64,000 nt of DNA from Kappaphycus alvarezii (lineage: Eukaryota > Rhodophyta > Florideophyceae > Gigartinales > Solieriaceae), in NCBI GenBank assembly GCA_002205965.3, contig NADL03000034.1, forward strand, positions 186,001-250,000, given 5' to 3'. Shown piece after piece: positions 42,603 to 53,000 of the stretch. The notes beneath the pieces were generated by a model. That model was not told where the DNA came from. It was given only the letters and a program-made list of their open reading frames with translations, and did not search any database. A program made the position numbers and the translations under genes. How positions within the stretch are numbered: position 1 is the stretch's first letter; every line of letters starts with the position of its first letter.

Positions 42603-45600
42603 TCATCTGTGTATGGGGTCTTTGAGCTGCTGCCCATTACTAGTATCACTAATCAACCATTTCACTATGCTGAGTGTATTTGAAACTACTTTCTCCATAA
42701 TACAGTTGAAAATGTTATTCCAAACGCTTGAATATTTGCCGACGGTGTCAATTTTTCCGATGATAACGCACGCCTCTTTTGCTCAAGATAGAGTGACACA
42801 GGCCGCCCTCTTGCCGTAGAGAAAGTTTGTTGCAATTACGGTGAAAGGATTTGGGGACATAAAGCTACATGTGAATGTGGATCGGACCAATGATATTAAA
42901 CCAACATCGAACTGTGACCCCTGAAACTAGTCAAAAGTCATAACATTAATAGCCTTGTGCAAACTTTTCCGCCGGAGAAAGTCCGAAACGTCTTCCAGCC
43001 TTTTTTTGTACGGTTTCAGAACTGCGAAGTTTGTCGTCCTCATCTTCGCCTTCCAATCATGAATCATGGAAACGATAAATTTTGCCTGATACTTATTGGA
43101 GTAACCAGCACTTTCGTTATGTTTTTCCAATGCCGTCCCGTAAGCCTCCTTTGTATCAATAGAGCTGACTTCACAAAACTTCTCGCCCAGTAAATAAAGG
43201 TGATTGGCGTTACCACAGCGTATCCACGCTGTATTTGTTGGTCTGCGACCATTCTTAACCCTCCATCCGTAAAAAAGTTCACTTACCAGTGATCCAATAG
43301 GCCCAGCACTTCTCATTTATTTATTCAGGGAAAAGGACGTATCTAGTTACAAGTCTGTACGTTCAACAACTCCTTTGGAATGATGAGCACGGAACGCAGC
43401 CGCTGTGTATGTTGCGGCAGCAGAATATGTCTTATTCATTCCTCCCTCCATAAAATTTCCACGCTTCTGTAGATTTTGCAACCACTGCCTGATGTAATGC
43501 GCCACGAAGAAAGCCTTTCGAAAAGGGTCCTCAAAAAATACAACTGAAGTACCAAAACGGGTAGCCCCCGTCGGAGACAGTACCCTGTACAAACAGGTGA
43601 CTGTTTCAGTTTCATCTCCCATCGCGGCTTCATCAACAATGACTGCATCGAAAGGGAGAACATCATCAAATTGTTGGACAAGGGCTGATCCAATGGTTCA
43701 GAAAATCACGGAGTACTTTATCAAGATGTTGATGGTTGTCGGTGTGAATGGAGTATGACCTTGGTGCGGAAACAACGATATGGCCTCTGTAGATGTTCAC
43801 ATGTTTTACAATTCGCGTGTCGCGACTTCTTCCTCATTTGAGTTTTTTTCCCACGCGGACTGATTTCACCGACGAGCTCACGTCTGAACGTATACATCGG
43901 AGTTATTCCAAGAATAAATCATCCACTGTCGCATTGCTAACACTGAGAATGAGCATGCGTCCTGTTAACAGCTCTGCTCGCGTAAACTCGGATAGTATAC
44001 CGCAAACCATCACCTTCTCAACTTTCAGACAGATGAGAAGATTAGAGACATGAATCTTCCAGGTTTTGGGAGTGCCTTGACAGAATATTACCGTACTGCA
44101 CAACCTTGCTTTTTGGGGACCTAACTGCGAACGATAGTCGAGGTCGTAATTCAAAACATACACCGGAAAACAGAAAATTATATGCCACATGAAAGGCCAT
44201 AGTGCAAGAACTCCCAACTGAGACTCATTCACTCGTGACGTGCATCCCGCGATAAAACTCCTCAACTTCACCTTTGTGTCATTCAATAGTTTTTGGAGTT
44301 GGTCCAGTTGGTTCACATTGTAAGGCTGAACTGTAAAACAGCAAGCCTGTGGGGCCACCGTATTCAGAACGGATTTAGTTATTGAATAAGCCGTAAGCAG
44401 AAAGACATAATCACTATACAGTAGCTGCTGAGCCCACTGCGTATCTGAGAAACCAAAACGGAGTGTCGGTATTATGTAATGTAGCCCAGATATACTTCCA
44501 ATGAACATATTCCAGATGTGTCGGAAATTCCAGACTTTTTGTATCTTCACAACACCGCCATTAGCACCAAATTCTTGGAATGGAATAGAGAAATGGCGAT
44601 TGTTACCGGAGTCCACCCAAATCAACAGCTGAAATTCTTGGCGGGCCGGGCCACCACTACCCCTTTGTCGAGAGGGTAGCAAATAGGTCTTTCCTTGGAC
44701 AAGTGCGCATAGGGAACCTATTGGACGCTCTTCCATATATAGCCGCAACTCCACCACAATTCTCGAGTTGAAACGGGCTGGACCTACAGTTGCCGAGTCT
44801 GATGGAGCGAATATAGAGGTCCTTGTACATTCACTCTCGCACGTGACGGAAACCGATAGCAACGACATGTCACCGGGTAACGCCTTACTATCCTGTAACA
44901 ATGAAAATTGAATCACTACAGGACCAATTCTTACTGCTTCATCATTTCCAACCGTTCTCCCCCAAACTTTGAGATGAACGTACCCGTGGATTTTGGAGCT
45001 TACCACAAGGCCGCACCATGCCATGAGAATACCATCCCTCCCTATCCCAAGACCTACATGGGAGTACATTGCAGGTCTGTGGTCTTACGTGTGTAGAAGA
45101 GCAAGACGCCCACTTTGAGTACTTCCTTGCAGCCTTTTGCTATAACTTCTGTTACTATTACCATGCAGTATTGCATATCACGGGTCGGTATTTTCGATGA
45201 AATACCAGGTCCCCGAACATTGAACAGTTGTGAGAGAAATTTATTAAGACTCCTCAGCGTGTCCTGGTCGACTTTCAACCAGAAGTGGCGATTGCAAAAA
45301 ACTCCTGCAAAATGAAGTACCATATAAAGTAAGTAGCAGAAGTTGGATTACAGGTACATCTGAGAACTATTGAAACCAAAAGCCCACGGCGGCTGACCTC
45401 TCTCCATGTCGAACGCCGACTCACACAGACTGTTTCCGCCTTCGGCACTAATGAGACGATTGCGTACTTGCGCACTGCCTTTTTGAGCACTATACTGCCC
45501 GCCCGCGGTAAATGTTCCAACTAGTGATTGTAGATCCCCAGCAGCTGAAGCACCAGACTGCAGGGGGGTTGAGGGGGTGTAAACTGAGATGCTTTTATGA

Positions 45601-47030
45601 CTGTTATATTATCATATACTCGGTGAACTGATCCCCATAGCTTGTTTGCAACACTGTAAATGGCAATGAGACATTCTGAAGTCTCCGCCTTCCTCTTGTG
45701 TAGTGAAATCTTAGCCTCGATTTTAGATAGGAAGGAGAAGTGTAGGTTCTTGAATATAGTCTGAAGGATGAATTGGAACGAATCAATTGGAGGTAAAGCT
45801 TCTGTATGTTTCGGGTTTTACTTCTGAAGAGCTCTCAGTTCTTCTTCCGAGAACATTTTCGAGGCCTTCGTCATTACATGAAAAGTCAGGTCCAAAGCCT
45901 CAGACATGTAGTGGTATTCCCGGGGTGTTTCAATGTCGGGAGTATTTTCACCTAGATGTAGGAATTGACCAGCGTAGAAATGGTCACGTACATCCTCTGT
46001 ACCGAGACGTACTTCCCGCACGCATTAGAGGAAATTGGTAACGCGATTAACACAATCGTTGGGAGGTAGCAATCTCAAACCACATTCAGCTATAAACATT
46101 ACATATACCGAGATCTCCTGCGTTAGGACCTTTCCTCTTGGAGAGAAACACATTAGAGAGGATCCCTTCTCAACGACCCTTGGGAAACTTGAGAATATGC
46201 GAAACAATTTCCTCAGTTCGCCGTATAAAGGGCGTACTTTCAGCTCCTTGTCGCATAAGAGTTGAATAGGAGGTCGGGTCGCAAAGTAGCCAGACCAGAG
46301 TGTGGATAGCATCTCATACTCTTAAAAATTTTCTCTGCGTTACCTTATGGGAGAAGGTTGAAGCAAACATATACAACCAGCTGAAATGCCACTGCAGAGA
46401 AGTTTAGACTTGTGCCAACTAGTTCCTTCTTCATGTTCCCGCATATCTTGAATGTGGATTCAAAACGGGACATAACATCCTCCTTCACCAGTAACTTGAC
46501 TGTCGGGTCTCTCTCGTGAGCAGCAAAGAAATCCTGCGATACATTCAGGACAGATACCATCTAGTTCCTCATCGTTAGGATATCCGCAACCGCGTACCTG
46601 TCTCCCTCCGTTTTTTGAACATCGGAGGACTGTAGGTGAAAGAAAGCTGGCAAAGAATTTTGCTCGACTGTGACCTTTTCGCCCAAGAATCCCCTCCTTT
46701 TCGCACTCACCATATACAGGATTTCCTTCCAAAACTGTTTCAAATTGCGAATTGTTCTCAACAGGGGGGAGGGGGGGATAATGGCGTTTTCCGAACTCAG
46801 CTTTGCGTATAAAGCTGTAAGTGCCCCACAGAGGTTGGTCGACAGTTTTTGCTCGCCCACATACTCCCTCACACGATTATAGACGAAGTTATCTGGGGTG
46901 ATGTATGGATAAAGTTTCGCCTGAAATTGTTCCCCTCCTATACCCAACCACGTCTTAATAGTACGCTCGACGTAGTTCGCCGAATATCGACAAAAACAAA
47001 TGTTCTAGACACTACCAACACTCGAATGGA
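42603..47030 (-). pseudogene. UPF1-type superfamily 1 helicase, decayed
   Basis: About 4.4 kb of minus-strand coding remnants, equal to roughly 1450 residues. Motifs in order: degenerate Walker A in Q-G-T-P-K-T-W-K-I (44079-44053; expected G-T-P-G-T-G-K-T), motif Ia S-N-A-T-V-D-D-L-F (43938-43912), Walker B F-D-A-V-I-V-D-E-A-A (43652-43623), I-G-S-L-V-S-E-L-F-Y-G (about 43290), L-K-P-Y-K-K-R-L (about 43015), motif V T-F-D-stop-F-Q-G (42944-42915) with L-I-S-L-V-R-S, and motif VI L-S-stop-A-K-E-A-C-V-I-I-G (42791-42756). From 43316 to 42603 the frame is continuous apart from a TAG at 42927 and a TGA at 42783. Upstream pieces (46947-45054) would be its N-terminal extension, which I cannot identify. 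Such helicases act on RNA or DNA; this copy cannot. Confidence 0.75.
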
Positions 47031-47056
47031 CATCTGTACATTGTACATTATATTTC

Positions 47057-48620
47057 ATGTTCGATGGAGAACTGGTCAGTTATCGTAGTCCGAAAGTCCA
47101 AAACGCGTGGGCGGGCGTGCGGAAGTGTCTATCCCTGGATGAGGAAACATGGAGGGCGTTGATCGCAGCGATCACCACAGGTGCTCTGGCGGTCCGCTTG
47201 AGATCCCTTCGATTTGTGGGACATTCACAGTTGTGGGGCCTGGAAGAATTGAAGCAGTGTATGCTGCACGTGGAATTGCAAAGGAGAGTGGACCCAGACA
47301 TGGTATGGTAATTCGATGCGCGGCTTCGTCACGCAACTGAGGTTCAGGATGAATCCCTGACAATACCTCCAACCCAACGGAAGCAGCCTCCCTCCTCTGC
47401 GCCCCGTAGTTCAGGGAGGCTACTGGACAAGGAGGTGGTGGAAAAAACAAAGGGGAAGACAAAGGGAGGGATGTGCCTGTCGAGGAGGAAGTGGAAGCAG
47501 AGGAGGAGGAGAAGGGAGAGTATGAGCAGGAGGAAGATGATGAGCAGGAGGGAGGGGTAAAATGAAGATGGTGGAGAAGATGAGAAGGAGGGAGATTATG
47601 AGGGTGAGGGGAAAGATGAGAAAGAGGAAGAGGATAAGATGAAGGGAGGACGTGCAGAGGAGGTTGAGGATGAAGCCCTGACAGTACCCCCAACACGACG
47701 GAGGCAGCCTCCCTCTTCTGCGCCCCGCAGTGCAGGGAGGCTACTCGACAAGGAGTTGGTGGAAGAAAACAATGTGGATGAAAGCCGGAGGGATGTGCCT
47801 GTCGAGGAGGAAGTGGAAGCAGAGGAGGAGGAGAAGGGAGGGTATGAGCAGGAGGAAGATATTGAAGAGGAGGGAGATGGTGAGGAGGAAGGAGAAGATG
47901 TGGAGGAGGGGGAATATGAGGAGGGCAGAGAAGATGAGGAGGAGATAGATTATCAGAGGGAAGGGAAAGATGAGGATGATGAAGTGGATGAGATGAGGGG
48001 TGAGGGTGAAATGAAGGGAGGTGACCAGGGTGACGTGAAAGACGAAGGTAAAGGGGATGTGGGTAGTGATATACTCAACGTACAGGAACTAGCACCTACC
48101 CAACGAAGTCGGTTACCCTCCAATGTAGGGCAAGCCCCCCGATTCCAGGGAATGGTAGGCAGTAAAGGCAGGAGGATTGTGGACAATGAGGGAAAGGTGG
48201 ACAAGATTGAGATGAAAGATAGAGAGAAGGAGGCTGATAGCGAGTAAGAGGGTGGTGAGGAGGTGAGAAGCCGATACCAACAAGGAATAATTGGAGAAGG
48301 AGATGGATGAAGGCGAGAAGAATGAAATTCATACCGCGACGAAGACGCCACTGGAGGTTGCGAACAAGAAGATATGCAACCGGCTCGGCAGAAGCCCCAC
48401 GCTCCTTCCCACGCAGGGGGAACTTGAGGGGGGCTTATTTGAGTTCAACGACGGGAGGGAGGTGGCAGCCAATTTCAAGCGTGAACCATTCTTCATATGT
48501 GATTCATTGTGGCAGGCCCGAGTGTTTGACATTGATGTTAACTCCACTGCAAAGTTTGACCTCTCTGAGATGCATGGGTCGTCCACAATCGATGCTCGGG
48601 TGGGTAAGTTGAGTCATTGA
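47057..48620 (+). pseudogene. 5' part of acidic-repeat protein, broken
   Basis: Plus-strand frames (47057-47311, continued past a TAA to about 47560; 47639-48247; 48291-48620) look like the N-terminal part of the protein whose C-terminal part starts at 48639. The first holds a helical region (V-Q-N-A-W-A-G-V-R-K-C-L). It is followed by two copies of a P-P-S-S-A-P-R-S-x-G-R-L-L-D-K-E segment with a long glutamate/lysine-rich tract, likely unstructured. The frame of 48291-48620 is the same as that of the downstream ORF, separated by only one TGA (48618-48620). Breaks suggest the gene is dead or that the sequence has errors. Confidence 0.5.
47340..47960 (+). repeat. Tandem duplication, 321-bp period
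   Basis: The segment starting at 47340 (AGGTTCAGGATGAATCCCTG) recurs, diverged, at 47661 (AGGTTGAGGATGAAGCCCTG). The period of 321 bp is a multiple of three, so the reading frame is kept. The blocks around CCTGTCGAGGAGGAAGTGG are almost identical in both copies. Confidence 0.82.
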
Positions 48621-48638
48621 GAGCTTCTCACCGTTTGG

Positions 48639-50063
48639 GTGGAGCATGCAGCTGGCATAATGCCGCCGGACGATGCAAGGACGGCCACAGTAGAGGTTGT
48701 AAGGCTGTTCAACCAGGTTTACCGCCGCTTCGTACGGGAGATCAGTACCGGCGTCAAGGATGAAATCCTTAACACTACAAGCGCCTTGGATCTCCGTTCA
48801 GACCCTAGAGTTTCCAACATCGTCACGGTCATCGCGAAAGATGTCCTTCCTTTTCTCCCTCTTGTGGGTACCGACTATCGAGCTGTGTTCATGGACCAGT
48901 ACGGTCACCATATGTGCTTAGACAAAAAGGCCATAGAGAGAAGAGCGGATTCGCTCGAGAACATCGAAACATATTTGGTGTGGGCGTTGACGCAATTGTA
49001 TGTGAAGGAAACTCTAGACTGCGTGGTAGCCAGTTTCATGGACCCCGTATACGTTTCTATGCTCCTTGGCGGTGCCCCTTCGTGTGTGAAGGTGAAGGGG
49101 GGGACGCCTCCCACCAAGCGCATGAAAAGCACTCTCCGAAACCAGGGAAGTCTCCCTGACATTCCAGGGGGACCGAAAACTGTAGAAGAATGGGACTGGG
49201 CTGTGAACTTCGTGTTTTCATTCATAGACAATGCGCTCCACAAATTGACCGGTTATGAAATTGCACTTATCCCTATCGTGGGCAATGGCCACTTGTCCCT
49301 TGTCTTTGCCGCAGGACTAAAGCGAATGTTGCAGGCGCTGCACGCGGACATCCCCAGCGCATCCCGTTCCCTACCGAAAGCCTCTCTCTATTCTATGGAT
49401 AGTCACCCGGGGTGCTTGCACGACGACATTCACAATACAACGTACCACGGACTCGTCTGCGCCCTGGCAAGAAGTGCTTGCGCTGGTAGGAGAAGGTTGC
49501 TGCAGAACTTCGCGCAAAAGATCTACAGAAAGATCAAAAACTGCGTGGTTTCTGTCGAAGAGCAGACGGGGTTGACTTGTGAAGCGCATGATGTCTCGAC
49601 AATGCTGCTAGTTGTGAAGAACAAGTCCCTTTTCATAGGTGCCATGTTGGAAGAACTGGACAGCCTGCACACTTCGGATGCATCTCAGGAACGCTGCCAA
49701 TTCATGGCCGTACTCCGCGGCGAGCTGCAGTGGCTGCAACAGATGGAGAACCCTATGATATGCCTGTTCTTCGAGTTGTCTCCTACCTCTCATACAGGAA
49801 GCAGACATATTCAAATCAGTGCCGTGGAGTGGGTGTCATGGGCGCACCATGGTGCTTGGGCTCAGTACAGCATGGTGCGCCGCCCCCTGGATACAGCCCC
49901 GGTCGACAGTAGGCGGCCACCTTCTGTATCTCTCTCCGCGTTAGAGAGCATCACTGTGCTGCAAATGGTGCTCACGGCATACTGGGCCGAGGGCCCTTGG
50001 GTGTATCCCGCACCCGTGGACGTTGCCTGTGTATCGCAAGCCGCAGGAATCTTTGGGGGGTGA
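48639..50063 (+). CDS. Ulp1-like (C48-type) cysteine protease domain protein
   Basis: A 474-residue open frame; true coding probably begins further upstream (one TGA at 48618 separates it from an in-frame 109-codon piece). The central part looks like a Ulp1/SENP-type cysteine protease: I-A-L-I-P-I-V-G-N-G-H-L-S-L-V with H218, L-Y-S-M-D-S-H-P-G with D254, and E-E-Q-T-G-L-T-C-E-A with Q309 and C314, giving the histidine-aspartate-glutamine-cysteine order and spacing of the family. The tryptophan that usually follows the catalytic histidine is leucine here, and D-C-G is T-C-E. Such domains remove SUMO, and they occur also in mobile elements. The acidic, repetitive 5' part and surrounding relics point to an element origin. 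Function not certain. Confidence 0.55.
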   Translation: MEHAAGIMPPDDARTATVEVVRLFNQVYRRFVREISTGVKDEILNTTSALDLRSDPRVSNIVTVIAKDVLPFLPLVGTDYRAVFMDQYGHHMCLDKKAIERRADSLENIETYLVWALTQLYVKETLDCVVASFMDPVYVSMLLGGAPSCVKVKGGTPPTKRMKSTLRNQGSLPDIPGGPKTVEEWDWAVNFVFSFIDNALHKLTGYEIALIPIVGNGHLSLVFAAGLKRMLQALHADIPSASRSLPKASLYSMDSHPGCLHDDIHNTTYHGLVCALARSACAGRRRLLQNFAQKIYRKIKNCVVSVEEQTGLTCEAHDVSTMLLVVKNKSLFIGAMLEELDSLHTSDASQERCQFMAVLRGELQWLQQMENPMICLFFELSPTSHTGSRHIQISAVEWVSWAHHGAWAQYSMVRRPLDTAPVDSRRPPSVSLSALESITVLQMVLTAYWAEGPWVYPAPVDVACVSQAAGIFGG

Positions 50064-53000
50064 TTGGCATCTATGGACTCCAGGCCAGTGGAGGCCGCGG
50101 TGGCCCTAAACGCGTTGTACAACCGGCTACATTCGAGGCCCAGTGCGGAGGAGTGAGGTTCGGGGCTATGGAAGACTCCATCAAGTAAGACCACATTGTG
50201 AAATTTAACATATAAATCTATACGGTTATCCAAAAGGAGAAGTTACTCTGCTTCAATGCTACTCTATATACCGTATTACATTCAATTTTGCGTCACAGTA
50301 CTTCGACGCGTACGGAAACAAATCCACCGTTCAAAACATTACGGTACCGTACCCCATTCGCTGCAGTACATACATTTTTGTAAATTTTGAGCGTGCCATC
50401 TTTTAGAGTTCAATATTCCGCTTCTGCGGAATTTTTTTTTCCCACTGCATTATGCATTACAGGACTTCTTCCAAAATTTTTGCAACAAACACACTCTTTG
50501 AACAGGCTGTACAGCAGACACCTCCCAAAAAAATGAGTTGGAAGGACATATCTCCTAAACTATTCCACGCTTGATGTTCTAACTCATACGGTACAGTTCA
50601 GTGCCGAGACAAAATTGACAGCCTGTCCTATTATGTTAAGTCCGTAAAAAAGTCATTGTATTCCCTTTGACTCACAAAAATGCAAAGAAATAAAATTGTG
50701 ACTCACGATTTCACACAATTTTGTTTCCTGTACTACCCTCACGTCTCCCATAGCTCTCATCATGCACCCTATCTGTGTGTACAGTACTGTACATGCAGAC
50801 ACTGCTGTGCAGTACTGTAAACATAAAAAAATTTCCACCGCTATCCTTCCACAATATTGTACTGTGCCATACAGTGTTGTTCCGATATTGGATGGAAGAG
50901 ATTTGCCCTTCCTCTTTGTACCCAGAAACTGTTCCTTCCCCTCACCTTCATTGGTAGCTACATATTAAGCCATTCCCTCCACGAAATTCTGCGCTTCGCA
51001 TCCCGATCCAGGCCGTTGATTTGCAGTATCTATTGTATTCAATTCTTTGCTGCATCCGCTAAAACAGTGCTCCTCTCCTTTCATGAGAACCATAGCAGAT
51101 CAACTATATACAGCAATTTGCGTTGATCTTTTTCTAAACTGCCAATTCGTATCCAGTATTGCCGTGTTTAGTTCATTATCGTTCAGCCCAGGAACAGTCA
51201 ATGTGAAATTACTGCTCCAACTGTTTCTAGTTTTTCATTTCAAAGATCTATGGGTTTGAATTCCGAAAATAAGACTTGTTTGCGTCATTTCGTTGTGCTA
51301 GTTGTATATTTTCCCTGTGCTTTTCTCCTCGTTCCGGATTTGTAATAAAAATCATTTTCTTAGTTTCCATGCTACTCAGAACGGTAAGCCATGACCTTTG
51401 TTGCTTATTATTTTATGTCAGCTATGGTCCGACAAGCTAACTTCCAAAAATATTTTTTCCCTTCCATATAGCTTAAAACCTGTGCGACACTGGGTCTTGT
51501 TCCATTTAAAATGGTCATACCATACAAATTAGAACTCGGGACAAATTACTTCTCCCCTCCTTACACTTTCCGGTCGATGCCACCGTACTGCATTAAATGG
51601 GACAGGTGCAAGTTTAACAATGACTGCATCCGTAAGTATTCGACTGTTCGTAGGTTCAATGTCCGTCATGGGTGAATATTTATCCGTTTCCTTTCTCGAA
51701 TAAGGGGTTAGTTTTGTTTCTACTGTTACACACATTACTTTAAAATGCATACTAGTCTTCAATTTTTATAATGCATTTCTGGTAATCTCTTACAGCTGAA
51801 GTTAATCTCCCTTTTCATGCTCGTTTCGGGAGAGGTCATATATTTCTCGTTTGCCGTGTCATACGGTCACCTTATCCTGTCAAGTGAACATAATGTGCTA
51901 AAATCTCTGTAAATACTCTATAACTTCTAACTTTTTACATAGATTTGTTGTTACACGGCTTACATACCTGTCGGTCTCACATCATCCGGTGGATTCCCAT
52001 AGTGTAATCTATGCTTGGTCTTTGGTTCCATACATAATCTGTTTCTTTTTCCATTTGATAGTCCTGAAACTTCTAACAAGCAGTTTTAAGGGTAAAACTA
52101 ACAACTTCGGATTACTACCTCTGTCAGTGTTTCATCATTTATTCAATTCTCCATTTCTCAGGCATGACTGCCCTTTCAACATCAACAGCTATCACTTGCT
52201 ACCAGCATGTTCATTCCCGGTTGTATACCATGGGTCCATCATTTCCATTTACGGTTCCTTACTTATTCATTCATGTTAACCTGTAGAGAGTCTCGTCCAA
52301 TTACATGAATCAAATCAATTTCAACTTTGTGTCCTTAGCTTTGGGACTTGCATAAAATACTCTTTCCTTTTCGATTTGTTCTCTGCCACCCCCAATCATC
52401 TATCGTTTCGAACTTCCATCCTTTCAGGTTCACTTCAGGTTGTCAAATCCGTTAAAATTCACGCATAAAGTGTCTATCTCCATTCTCATTTCAATACAAC
52501 TGAGTAATTCATTTGAATTCATTCCTTCTTTTTCTTTCATTGGATTATTTCTTGTCATTTCCTCCTTCATCTTCCTGCCATTTGCGCTTACTTCGTGGAA
52601 TTCAATACTTCCCCTGGATTTTTTAAGGAATCCAACCCTCACTTCGGATGTTTTCATTGGCTCGTTACCAAGCTTATTGGCAAGGCCTTCTATGAAGTTA
52701 TCAATTTCCAGAACACCCCCACCTTTTCGGTCCAGTTGCGTCTTGTACAATTTAAATTGAGAAAGAGCTTCTTGGAAAAGGTCGGCCTTGACCCTTGGGA
52801 ACAAATAAAAACACTTCTAGAGCATCATATTAAGCGATAAATAACACTCTTCCATGGTCCTACATTTAGATCGCTTTTCCCAGTCACCAGTCATCCCTCG
52901 TCTTACTCCGTCGAATTCTTTCCATGATACGCAAGTCCCGATATTGATAAATTCGGTACATTCACCACCAGAGTTTGTTGCTCACTTATAATCTGAATTA

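Noticed and set aside
47953..48351. A serine/proline-rich minus-strand frame of 132 codons
   Set aside because: Mirror of the glutamate/lysine-rich repeat on the plus strand.
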